The notes beneath the pieces were generated by a model. It saw nothing but the letters and a program-made list of their open reading frames with translations, did no database searches and was not told the DNA's origin. Positions 12,632 through 20,934 of a DNA stretch of 35,125 nucleotides are shown piece by piece. Within the stretch, counting starts at the first letter, position 1. Each line of letters opens with the position of its first letter. Made by a program: the position numbers and the translations under genes. Source of the stretch: a virus; the IMG/VR virus record IMGVR_UViG_3300030328_000112, positions 1-35,125 of that record; one strand, given 5' to 3'.

Positions 12632-13080
12632 AATACTACAAATGTACTCCCTGAAGGTATAGTTAAAGTGCCTGATACTGTGATAGTGCCTACTGCCATA
12701 CCATTATCGCCACTCGCTAAACTAATATTGTTAAATGTCTGTCCGTTAGTCATGAAGAAAGTAGAGGATAGACTTGATGATGATACTGTTCCGTCAGTAG
12801 GTGTACCAATATCTTTACTATTACCAAGAACTCTACCACTAAAAGTATCTGTCGATAATGGAGCAGAACTAAATGTTATAGTGCTACCTGATATAGCATA
12901 ATCTGAAGTGTATTGTACAACACCTGAAATAGATATTAAGGCATTAGCATCTGTCTGAGGAGTAACAGCAGTACCACCACTTGTTAAGTTAAATGTTGTT
13001 AATGATCCATTAAAGCCAGAAGATATATCATCTAAGATTGAATATTGTCCAGATGTGGGAGCTGTTCCAATGTATGCCAT
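12628..13080 (-). CDS. Short tail-fibre-like protein
   Basis: A 150-residue Ser/Thr/Gly-rich beta protein beginning 'MAYIGTAPTSGQYSILDDIS', an N-terminus shared in style with the gene at 13389 ('MGYIGRTPTGSIL') and common in marine phage fibres. The middle has 'DYAISGSTITFSSAP', typical of phage fibre repeat units, and the end is a beta-helix-like 'TITVSGTLTIPSGSTFVVL'. No catalytic motif. Joined to neighbours by 1- to 4-base overlaps. Confidence 0.65.
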   Translation of the reverse strand: MAYIGTAPTSGQYSILDDISSGFNGSLTTFNLTSGGTAVTPQTDANALISISGVVQYTSDYAISGSTITFSSAPLSTDTFSGRVLGNSKDIGTPTDGTVSSSSLSSTFFMTNGQTFNNISLASGDNGMAVGTITVSGTLTIPSGSTFVVL

Positions 13081-13388
13081 TACTTTAATACCTCTGTTGG
13101 AAATTCGTATGCTTGTACTTTCTCCACAGTATCTAAACCTTCAGTAGCATCACGAAGTTTTTGTCTATATTCTCTCATTTCTGAACTCATTGTTAAATCT
13201 GAACTTGCACTCCAATCTGTTTTAGATAATAAACCATTTCTTTTATTTCTTAAATTACCTAATGATAATTCTAAAGGAGTAGGTTCTGGATTAGCATCTC
13301 TCCATGCTTTTTCTTCTGCTTCTAAAACAGTTATTTCTTCTGCTGTTAATTCTTCAACAACACCATTTACTATTCTTGTTCTACTCAT
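13080..13388 (-). CDS. Tail-fibre assembly chaperone-like protein
   Basis: A 102-residue charged protein. The region 'LRNKRNGLLSKTDWSASSD' (about 46-64) followed by 'EYRQKLRDATEG' matches the R-N-x-L-L-x-x-T-D-W ... Y-R-Q-x-L-R-D pattern of phage tail-fibre assembly proteins. It lies between two fibre genes. Such proteins aid folding or trimerisation of fibres and are usually encoded next to their client, probably the 236-residue fibre at 13389. Confidence 0.7.
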   Translation of the reverse strand: MSRTRIVNGVVEELTAEEITVLEAEEKAWRDANPEPTPLELSLGNLRNKRNGLLSKTDWSASSDLTMSSEMREYRQKLRDATEGLDTVEKVQAYEFPTEVLK

Positions 13389-14099
13389 TTAACCTTTAAT
13401 TCCATATAAAAAATAATAACCATAAATGTTTCCACTACTTAAAGTGAATTTAAAATAATTGTATGGGCTACTATTTTGTTGTTCAAAAGTTCCATTGGTA
13501 GCGTATGCTTCACCCCCACTATGTCTAAATCCAAATAAATAATTAATATATTTCCAAGTTGAATAAGCACTACCATTAACCCATAGATTTAAACTACCAC
13601 CAGCAGTGCTGTCAGCAATAGAACCACCTATTACAGCTTTTCCATTATTTGTGGTTGATTGTTCATGCCCAAAAGAAGAACCTGAATATAAATTTCTATA
13701 CACTTGTCCTCTTTTACAATCATTAGTAAAAGTACTTCCGTTATCATCTGATAGTGAAAATTCAAAATTTACTGAATTTGAAGAACCATAAATTCTATGA
13801 CCAACAATATAAAAATGTTTATATGCAGTAGTTACAACAGAACTATTAAAAATTACTGCTGAAGTTCCACTACTAGCATCTACTGTACTTAACAATACCA
13901 TATCTTGTGGTGTACCAGTTATAGTGCCAGTAAAAGCATAGTTAGCAGTAAGGTCTAACTTAGTATTACCTATTGCATCATCAGCAATCTTAGCTGTACT
14001 AACTGCTGTGTCTGCTATCTTAGCTGTAGATATAGATCCGTCTGCTATATCTGCACCAGTAAGTATAGATCCTGTAGGTGTTCTGCCTATATATCCCAA
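13389..14099 (-). CDS. Tail-fibre-like protein
   Basis: A 236-residue protein. The N-terminus ('MGYIGRTPTGSILTG') is followed by a repeat of 'ISTAKIADTAV' units (about 23-50), a common stalk motif in marine phage fibres. The rest is an aromatic- and Ser-rich beta domain ending in 'YGYYFLYGIKG', probably the receptor-binding tip. One base after its stop comes the chaperone-like gene. Confidence 0.7.
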   Translation of the reverse strand: MGYIGRTPTGSILTGADIADGSISTAKIADTAVSTAKIADDAIGNTKLDLTANYAFTGTITGTPQDMVLLSTVDASSGTSAVIFNSSVVTTAYKHFYIVGHRIYGSSNSVNFEFSLSDDNGSTFTNDCKRGQVYRNLYSGSSFGHEQSTTNNGKAVIGGSIADSTAGGSLNLWVNGSAYSTWKYINYLFGFRHSGGEAYATNGTFEQQNSSPYNYFKFTLSSGNIYGYYFLYGIKG

Positions 14100-14100
14100 T

Positions 14101-14451
14101 CTATGTAATCTCCATTATTGATAATGCTGCATCTATTTTTGCAGATACAGAACAATCAACTTTAACAACATCTGTAGTTTGTAATACCACCTTAGAACCA
14201 GTTAGTACTTCAAGAGTACCACCAACTGGAATAGGTGCATTTTTAACTACGAACACAGTTTGATTTGTTTCCGTATCAGAAGTATCTGATTCAATTTTAA
14301 CACTAACATTTACTTCAGCTGTATGAATATTACATAGTAATAATCCTAATACTACCGAAGTAGTAGAACTTGGTACTGTGTATAGTGTTAAAGGTGTACC
14401 AGAACTAGATGGCATAGCATCATTAGTTTTTATTTTAAATGTATTAGCCAT
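14101..14451 (-). CDS. Small beta-rich virion protein
   Basis: A 116-residue protein with a likely immunoglobulin-like or jelly-roll beta sandwich (alternating Val/Thr strands, e.g. 'TSVVLGLLLCNIHTAEVNVSVKI'). Related small proteins sit beside fibre genes in marine podophages. No enzymatic motif. One base from the fibre gene downstream, 10 bases from the main fibre upstream. Confidence 0.6.
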   Translation of the reverse strand: MANTFKIKTNDAMPSSSGTPLTLYTVPSSTTSVVLGLLLCNIHTAEVNVSVKIESDTSDTETNQTVFVVKNAPIPVGGTLEVLTGSKVVLQTTDVVKVDCSVSAKIDAALSIMEIT

Positions 14452-14461
14452 TCTATCCTTT

Positions 14462-16021
14462 CTAGCCTAATGCTATTGCTAGAGCTGTGGCATCATCTAA
14501 TGAAGCTCCTGAACTAGCTATTGTTAATGTTTCATTACTACCATTATTATTTTCTGTAAAAGAAATATTTGATCCAGCTACTAGCTTACCATTAAGATAA
14601 CCAGCAGTTGTATCATTACTAGATACTTTAACTAAAGCATCAGTATCGGCAGTAATACTTACCCAAGCACTTCCATTATAATATTTTAATGCATTGCTTG
14701 TGCTATTGTAAAATAAATCACCTTCATCTAAAGATGATGATGGATCACTTGATCCAATTCTATAAGTATTGGCAAAACTATTAACATCTGAAATATTAGA
14801 AGCAACAGTAGTAACATTAGAATTATTACCAGCTACTGTGGTTACATTACTAGATATTCCAGCAACAGTAGTAACATTTGATGATATACCAGCTACTGTA
14901 TTAATATTTGATGAATTAGAATTTACTGTACTAATTGCAGAGTTCATTCCAGCTACTGTCGTAACATTAGATGAAATTCCAGCAACTGTATTTACATTCG
15001 TAATATTTGTTGCAACTGTGTCCATGTTAGTTACGTTAGAACTTGTAGCTAAAGTATTCATATCACTTACAATATCTGAAGTAGCAAGTGTATTCATGTC
15101 AGATACTACATCGGCAGTACCCAGAGTATTCATATCTGCAACAACATCAGCGGTTGCTAAAGTATTCATATCAGAAACTATGTCAGCTGTGGCTAGGGTA
15201 TTCATATCTGATACAACATCAGAAGTACCTAATAAGTTCATAGCAGTTACAGTTGCAGAACTACCTAAAACATTCATGTCATTAACAACATCAGCAGTTC
15301 CTAAGATAGCCATATCTGCTACAGCGTCTGCTGTACCTAATCTACCTATTTCTGTGGCTTTACCAGCAACAGCACCTATATCAGTTGCATCAGCTGCAAC
15401 AGCATTAATATTAGTTGCATTACCAGCAACAGCAGTAACATTAGATGCAATACCACTTACTGTAGTAATATCACTAGCAATACCAGCAACAGTTGCTACA
15501 TCTGTAATTGATTGACTAAACTCTAAAGCAGTACCACCACTATTAACTGTTAATATTTTATTGGCTACTAATTCTGGAAATATTAATCCATAAGCAGTAG
15601 ATGTGGTTGAGGCTGCTCTTGGAGATAAATTAATATCAACAGTTTGTTGTTGCATCATTGCAACAATTTTATCTAATTCTGTGTTTAAAGATTCGACTGG
15701 GAAAATACCAGTAGTAGCAAAATCAGTAGTTCTAGATATAGGTAAATTTCTAGTAATAGTATATTTGTCATTAACTGTGGCACCACCACCTAGTGTAATT
15801 GAACCACCACCAGTAACTCCAGCACCAGTAACTCTGTACTGAGTAGCAGAAGAAGGACTGGCTGCCAAAACTAAAGTGGTAATAGCACCATCAGCTACAG
15901 CAGTTTTTTTAACTATTAGATCAGAATCTGCAAAAAACTCGAAAGGAACTGTAAATGAAGTTTGACTAGCAGTTGCTGTATATTGTACTCTAGGTGAGGT
16001 GTCTGATATTGCTATTGCCAT
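14462..16021 (-). CDS. Main tail fibre with T7 gp17-like N-terminus and long repeat stalk
   Basis: A 519-residue protein. Residues about 10-150 match the pattern of the T7 gp17 N-terminal virion-attachment domain ('TASQTSFTVPFEFFADSDLIV', 'YTITRNLPISRTTDFA', 'ESLNTELDKIVAMMQQ'). Residues about 165-430 are short repeats (see separate entry) and probably a coiled-coil or beta stalk. Near the C-terminus is a 'DPSSSLDEGDLFYNSTSN' domain known from marine phage fibres. No large receptor tip is present, so the separately encoded jelly-roll proteins downstream may supply it. It follows the 1113-residue internal protein gene directly. Confidence 0.8.
   Translation of the reverse strand: MAIAISDTSPRVQYTATASQTSFTVPFEFFADSDLIVKKTAVADGAITTLVLAASPSSATQYRVTGAGVTGGGSITLGGGATVNDKYTITRNLPISRTTDFATTGIFPVESLNTELDKIVAMMQQQTVDINLSPRAASTTSTAYGLIFPELVANKILTVNSGGTALEFSQSITDVATVAGIASDITTVSGIASNVTAVAGNATNINAVAADATDIGAVAGKATEIGRLGTADAVADMAILGTADVVNDMNVLGSSATVTAMNLLGTSDVVSDMNTLATADIVSDMNTLATADVVADMNTLGTADVVSDMNTLATSDIVSDMNTLATSSNVTNMDTVATNITNVNTVAGISSNVTTVAGMNSAISTVNSNSSNINTVAGISSNVTTVAGISSNVTTVAGNNSNVTTVASNISDVNSFANTYRIGSSDPSSSLDEGDLFYNSTSNALKYYNGSAWVSITADTDALVKVSSNDTTAGYLNGKLVAGSNISFTENNNGSNETLTIASSGASLDDATALAIALG
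14760..15530 (-). repeat. Coding repeats in the tail-fibre stalk
   Basis: Two families of short tandem repeats encode the stalk. One is a ~12-residue unit of the type 'TADVVSDMNTLA', at least six copies (about 15030-15340). The other is a ~10-residue unit of the type 'GISSNVTTVA', in two blocks on either side. The repeats also keep a 248-codon antisense frame open, which is not a gene. Such tracts can change length by recombination and alter fibre reach. Confidence 0.8.
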
Positions 16022-19000
16022 TTATCTTAATACTTTTTTCTCCAATTGATCGAATAATGAATCCAAAAACCATACATTCTGGAATGGTACTAGTCTACGC
16101 ACATTCCTTGCTGTGTGATGGTTGTATTTACCAGTTCCCCATGTCCACATAACATCTGCAATATTTGTAATTTGACTTGCAGTCGGGCCTAACACATCAG
16201 GAATAGGATTATTTAATATATCTTTATATGTACCATAAGGTTTTTTACCACCTAATAATGGTCTTAAACCTATTTGATTATTACCTAATCTTTCTATTGC
16301 ATTATTTATATCAGAAAAAATACCACCTAATCCTGATCTATCAAAACCATCTACTAGTTTTTGACCAAAAGGTTTTTTACTATAATCTCTACCAAATTGA
16401 TGTTGTCTAAATGCATCTACCATCATACCAGCACCCATTAATAAGAAAACACCTTGCATAAAATTCATGTCTTTTTCTTGTAATCCACGCATTAACATTC
16501 TTTGTGTAGCAGCAGCACCAAATTTTTTAAACTGTGCTATAGCACCACCTATTTCACCATTTGCCCAGAGAGGAATATCTCCTTTACTTGGAGTAACAAT
16601 ATCTACATTTACTTGTTTAGATAATCCTTGATGATATATTTCAGCAGCTTTTTTTGCTGCTACAGTATCGTCCCAAGCATCACTATTAGCGACACGCATA
16701 TATTTAAAATCATTACCATCTGCTTTTGTTGCTATTTTACCATTTTTACCAACACCATGTTTTTGATATTGTTTATATATCTCTCTAGCAATACTATCAT
16801 CTATTCCTAAAAAACTTAATCTAGCTCTATTGAGCTTAGATATTTTTTTTCCTAATGCTATTTTTTCTACATTTTCTATTATTCTAGTACCATTATAAAA
16901 ACCAGCCATAGTTTTTACTGAAGCGTTCCATGGGTTACTAGCATTTAAAAATGTAAAATAGACATTTCCTACTTTGCTCATTCCTCTTTCCATTTTATTA
17001 AATACACCGAAAGCATCTTCCATACCATACATACCCATTGCTCTAGAACTATCTATCATGTCTAATGCTTCACCACCTAACTGTGTAGAGTTTTTAGACA
17101 TTTTAAGTATTTCTTTAGCCATGCCACTTTGGAACATTTCTACTTGTATTTTAAATGTTTTACCCATGCCATTAATCATAACTAATCTAGCTGTATCTAC
17201 TACTTGTGCTATACCAGTAAGCATAGTTGTAGCATTATACAGCTTCATCATTCTAAGACCTCTACTAAAAGTTCTATTAGGATCTTGTGCTAAACCATAT
17301 GTTCCTCTAATTAAATGTATAGAAGCATCTAAATCTTTTAAGATGCTTATTTGTTCTTTAGTTAAATAATCACCTATTGGTTTTGCTTTTGCATCAAATT
17401 TTTGATTATAATATCTATTATAATTACCATTTTTTCTTAACATATTGTCAGTAATTTGAATTAAACCTTCAGAATATTGATTGGTTGTTGACCATCTAGT
17501 TCCGTACCCCATAGGATCACCAAATACTTTTGTTATTTCTATATCAGGAACTACTTGATTAAAATAATGTCTTTGTAGAAGCATTATGTCATCTTCCATA
17601 AATCCTTCTTTCATTAATCTTGTATAATCAATATCTAAATCTCTCCCTAAAAATCTACTAGATATTTTATTAACTTCTCCTATTGCTTCATCTGGTATTT
17701 TAGTAAGTACATCATCAATATCTCTTAATCTAAGAGTAGGTTGATATTGCATAAATGATTCAATAATATCGTCTATTAAATCGTTTGTTTGCTGTATAGA
17801 CCATTTTTTTTTGTCATCATAAAATCTTCCAGTTACTTTGTTTAAATCTTTATTAAGATTTCTACCCATTAATTTTTCTAATTCTTCTCTCATTATTTTT
17901 TTAAAAAGTTCTGGATTAGCTTCTATTGCATCTCTTCTGTATAATGGATTAATATAATTTTTTCTAAGTTGTATTCCTGTGTTTTGCATTAATTCTAATT
18001 TAGATTGAATTTTGTTTCTGATAGCTATTAAATTCATTAATTGATTACGATCTGTTTTTTTATTTGATTCCATTCTTCTAATAAAACCATTTAATCTATC
18101 AATTTGATATGTATGCCATGCAACAGCTATACCACTTTCTTGATATTCTTTTCCTAATGGACCATAAAACAAATCTTCAGTATGTTTAGCAGCAGCTCTT
18201 ACTTCAGGTGCAACTGGTAAATTAGGATTTAATCTAGCTCTAGTTACAGCAGCAGAAAATTCTCTAGGTGTCATTACACCAGTTTTTTCTAAGCCTGTAC
18301 CTAATTTTGTATTAATAGTTTTTTCTAAAATATTTTGTTCATTTTTACCAAGTCTTTTTAGATAAGTATTGTATTCAGCCATAACAGCATCATCACTAAT
18401 CTTAATCATGTAATGACGAGATTTTACTTTTCTTTCAATAGTGGGTCCAGATTGTATTCCTTCAAAATTACCTTTAGTTAATAAAGGACTTTCTAATACA
18501 GTAGTAATAAAATCTTGTTGGTCTAATTCACCTTTATTTAATACTCTAAATACTGGTGTAAACCCAGATTTTTCTCCAAATATACCTAACCCAGTAGTTT
18601 CAATTTGATTAGCTTTTATCCATTCTGTTTCAGTTCTAACTTTTCCTATTTGAGCCGCACCAACAGATTTATCTTTATAAATACCACCACCAACATATTG
18701 GCTATTAGAATAATGTGTGTCCATGTTATCTAATTTATCAGCAGTTTCATCAAATTTCTTACCAGCTAATTTATTATTAAATGATGGAAATAATGCTGGG
18801 ATAACAAAACCACTTGCTGTTATTAAAACAGTATCTTCCCATGCTCTTGTATCGCTTAATCCCTGTTTAATACTTTCTTCAACAGTTATCATACTTCCTA
18901 ATTTAATTGATTTTGATAATTTATTACCAGTAAATAAAAAACTACCAGCTTTTGTAAATGCAAAAAGACTAGTAGGATCTGTAAATCCACCTAATATTCT

Positions 19001-19363
19001 ACCTACTATATAAGAAGGAGAACCTTTTTGGTTTTTAGCATTTTTAATAAATTTAGAAATTAATCTTGTAGTATGTTTTTTACTTTTACTATGTAAGAAA
19101 TTACCTATATATGGTTCTAATCCTTTAATTTGAGAATCTTGGAATATATTGTAATTAGTATCTCTTACAAATTCTGTATCATCTTCAGCTACACTAGCAT
19201 CTACAATATATTTATAACCAATTCCAAATATGTTTTCATCTGCCCAACCAGCTCCTATATCTCTTAACCCTTGAAAATAATTTATGGGATCTGTAGGATC
19301 AGGTCTACCACTAATATTGGGTCTTCTTACATTTTGATCTCCTAAAGGACTAAACTCTCCCAT
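16022..19363 (-). CDS. Large internal virion (DNA ejection) protein, gp16-like
   Basis: At 1113 residues this is the longest protein, placed where T7 encodes gp16. Hydrophobic segments lie near residues 125-145, 185-200, about 700-730 and about 965-985, the last in a context 'VFLLMGAGMMVDAFRQHQFG' like the C-terminal regions of podovirus ejection proteins. The rest is helical and charged. No transglycosylase motif is visible at the N-terminus, unlike T7 gp16; that activity may be in the neighbouring 19363 protein. It probably forms part of the trans-envelope DNA channel. The start overlaps the previous stop by one base. Confidence 0.65.
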   Translation of the reverse strand: MGEFSPLGDQNVRRPNISGRPDPTDPINYFQGLRDIGAGWADENIFGIGYKYIVDASVAEDDTEFVRDTNYNIFQDSQIKGLEPYIGNFLHSKSKKHTTRLISKFIKNAKNQKGSPSYIVGRILGGFTDPTSLFAFTKAGSFLFTGNKLSKSIKLGSMITVEESIKQGLSDTRAWEDTVLITASGFVIPALFPSFNNKLAGKKFDETADKLDNMDTHYSNSQYVGGGIYKDKSVGAAQIGKVRTETEWIKANQIETTGLGIFGEKSGFTPVFRVLNKGELDQQDFITTVLESPLLTKGNFEGIQSGPTIERKVKSRHYMIKISDDAVMAEYNTYLKRLGKNEQNILEKTINTKLGTGLEKTGVMTPREFSAAVTRARLNPNLPVAPEVRAAAKHTEDLFYGPLGKEYQESGIAVAWHTYQIDRLNGFIRRMESNKKTDRNQLMNLIAIRNKIQSKLELMQNTGIQLRKNYINPLYRRDAIEANPELFKKIMREELEKLMGRNLNKDLNKVTGRFYDDKKKWSIQQTNDLIDDIIESFMQYQPTLRLRDIDDVLTKIPDEAIGEVNKISSRFLGRDLDIDYTRLMKEGFMEDDIMLLQRHYFNQVVPDIEITKVFGDPMGYGTRWSTTNQYSEGLIQITDNMLRKNGNYNRYYNQKFDAKAKPIGDYLTKEQISILKDLDASIHLIRGTYGLAQDPNRTFSRGLRMMKLYNATTMLTGIAQVVDTARLVMINGMGKTFKIQVEMFQSGMAKEILKMSKNSTQLGGEALDMIDSSRAMGMYGMEDAFGVFNKMERGMSKVGNVYFTFLNASNPWNASVKTMAGFYNGTRIIENVEKIALGKKISKLNRARLSFLGIDDSIAREIYKQYQKHGVGKNGKIATKADGNDFKYMRVANSDAWDDTVAAKKAAEIYHQGLSKQVNVDIVTPSKGDIPLWANGEIGGAIAQFKKFGAAATQRMLMRGLQEKDMNFMQGVFLLMGAGMMVDAFRQHQFGRDYSKKPFGQKLVDGFDRSGLGGIFSDINNAIERLGNNQIGLRPLLGGKKPYGTYKDILNNPIPDVLGPTASQITNIADVMWTWGTGKYNHHTARNVRRLVPFQNVWFLDSLFDQLEKKVLR

Positions 19364-20934
19364 TAATCTAAAACTGACTTATTTTTTTTACTAATTTGTG
19401 GGGAAGCCGCAATTTGCAATTCAGGGAAATAAGTCATTTGACCTTGCGACCAAGCAGTAATAAAACCACCTACATCTTCCATCATTGTTAGAAAACCACC
19501 CATTCCATTTGCATTCATGCTTTCAGCATCATTCCATAATTCATTTAATAATGTTGGTTCATATTGTTCAATTTCTTTTCTATTAGGACCACCTAATATT
19601 TTAGGGCGATCTTCTGAATAAAATTCATTAGAACCTGAATTATAACTACTAAAAGTACCTAACCATTTTTCATCTCCTGTTTCTATATACATTTTTAATG
19701 CTTTTTGAAATCTAGGACCAATCCAAGAACTACTATTGTATGCTAGTTTTATTAACCCAATAGTTAAATAAGCATTTTTATTTGTTGCTAATTCATTAAC
19801 AGGAATACCAACAAGATCACTTACTATATTTAATTTTTGATCTATCATTTTCATCATTACAATATTATTATCTTTTCTAGTTAAAGATTGTTCGCCAGTT
19901 AATAATTTATCAATATTATATCCAAGATTTTGTAATTCTTTAATAACAGTAGGATCTTTTAATGATAGCCCAGTACCAATAGTAGGATCACCAATTTCAG
20001 ACATCATTAAATCATATTCTGCTTTATGTATTTTACTATCTTTAGCTGCCATTTCTATTGGTCCACCACCAACACCTCTAACACCGGGAATAAATGTTTT
20101 ATTTCTATCTGCTGTATATCCAGAATCATATGCATAAGAACGAAAGCCACCTTCTTGGTCATTAATAGTACTAAATAATATACTTGTTCCTGTGTCTTCA
20201 AATCCTAATGCTGTTTGTTCGCTTCCTTCAAATTTACCAGATATAGTTTCATCAAAAATTCCTTCTTCTTTTTGTTGTTGGTATGTAAGAAAATTAATTT
20301 GATTTTCTTGTAATTGTCTTTCTACAGTATTCATATCAAACTCTACATCTGGTAGCCAATCTATGTCATTAAACATTCTAGCTACATCTTCTACACCATT
20401 TTTTCCTTTGTTATATCCATTATACATAAGGTTAAACATTCCTTTTAAAGTAGACATAACAAATGGCACTTCTGATACTGGATCAAACATATATTTTTGA
20501 GTAAATGATTCAGTTGGAAATGTATTCATCCAATTTTCCCAAGCCTCATTTTGAAATTCTGCTCTAACTCCTTCTAAAGTTAAAGAACCATTTAATGTTC
20601 TATTTGCTTCTGGTTTAAAACTTATATCTGGATCTGTTGGATTATTTAAAGCCATAAACAATCCATCTCCATCTAAGTCCATAGATATTCTATATGTTGG
20701 ATCTCCAATACTTCTTGGATCATAATCAAATCTAATTCTTCCGTTATCCCAAAGACCTAATACATTTTCTGCTGTCCAAAAATCTTCACTTACACCTAAT
20801 GCTAATCTTTCTGAATTTGACATTCTTAAACCTCTGTTAATAATAGTCATTGTTGCATCTGATTTAATTTGATCTTTTGTTAATCCTTTTTGAGTATAAG
20901 TTTGAAACATTGGAAATTTTACTAGCTGACCCAT
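19363..20934 (-). CDS. Internal virion protein with a probable embedded GH24-like lysozyme domain
   Basis: A 523-residue protein from ATG 20932-20934 (TAATG overlap with the upstream stop), or 528 residues from an earlier in-frame ATG at 20949. In the longer numbering, residues about 260-470 look like a stretched GH24 lysozyme: E266-G-G-F-R-S-Y-A-Y-D275 at the catalytic Glu position, 'GDPTIGTGLSL' (320-330) where TIGYGH is expected, 'LAYNSS' (402-407) like the family's AYN helix, and a late helix with Arg457. The His of TIGYGH is missing. T7 carries a peptidoglycan-cutting domain in gp16; here the activity would sit on a separate protein. The rest has no recognised domain. Placement among ejection proteins suggests local wall digestion during DNA entry. 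Confidence 0.6.
   Translation of the reverse strand: MGQLVKFPMFQTYTQKGLTKDQIKSDATMTIINRGLRMSNSERLALGVSEDFWTAENVLGLWDNGRIRFDYDPRSIGDPTYRISMDLDGDGLFMALNNPTDPDISFKPEANRTLNGSLTLEGVRAEFQNEAWENWMNTFPTESFTQKYMFDPVSEVPFVMSTLKGMFNLMYNGYNKGKNGVEDVARMFNDIDWLPDVEFDMNTVERQLQENQINFLTYQQQKEEGIFDETISGKFEGSEQTALGFEDTGTSILFSTINDQEGGFRSYAYDSGYTADRNKTFIPGVRGVGGGPIEMAAKDSKIHKAEYDLMMSEIGDPTIGTGLSLKDPTVIKELQNLGYNIDKLLTGEQSLTRKDNNIVMMKMIDQKLNIVSDLVGIPVNELATNKNAYLTIGLIKLAYNSSSWIGPRFQKALKMYIETGDEKWLGTFSSYNSGSNEFYSEDRPKILGGPNRKEIEQYEPTLLNELWNDAESMNANGMGGFLTMMEDVGGFITAWSQGQMTYFPELQIAASPQISKKNKSVLD

Noticed and set aside
10462-14099. Diversity-generating retroelement acting on fibre genes
   Set aside because: No reverse transcriptase and no template/variable repeat pair; paralogs differ throughout and not at adenine positions only.
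14769-15515. A 248-codon plus-strand open frame opposite the tail fibre
   Set aside because: It is antisense to the tail-fibre repeats; the repetitive codons keep the opposite frame open. It has no ribosome site and low-complexity content.
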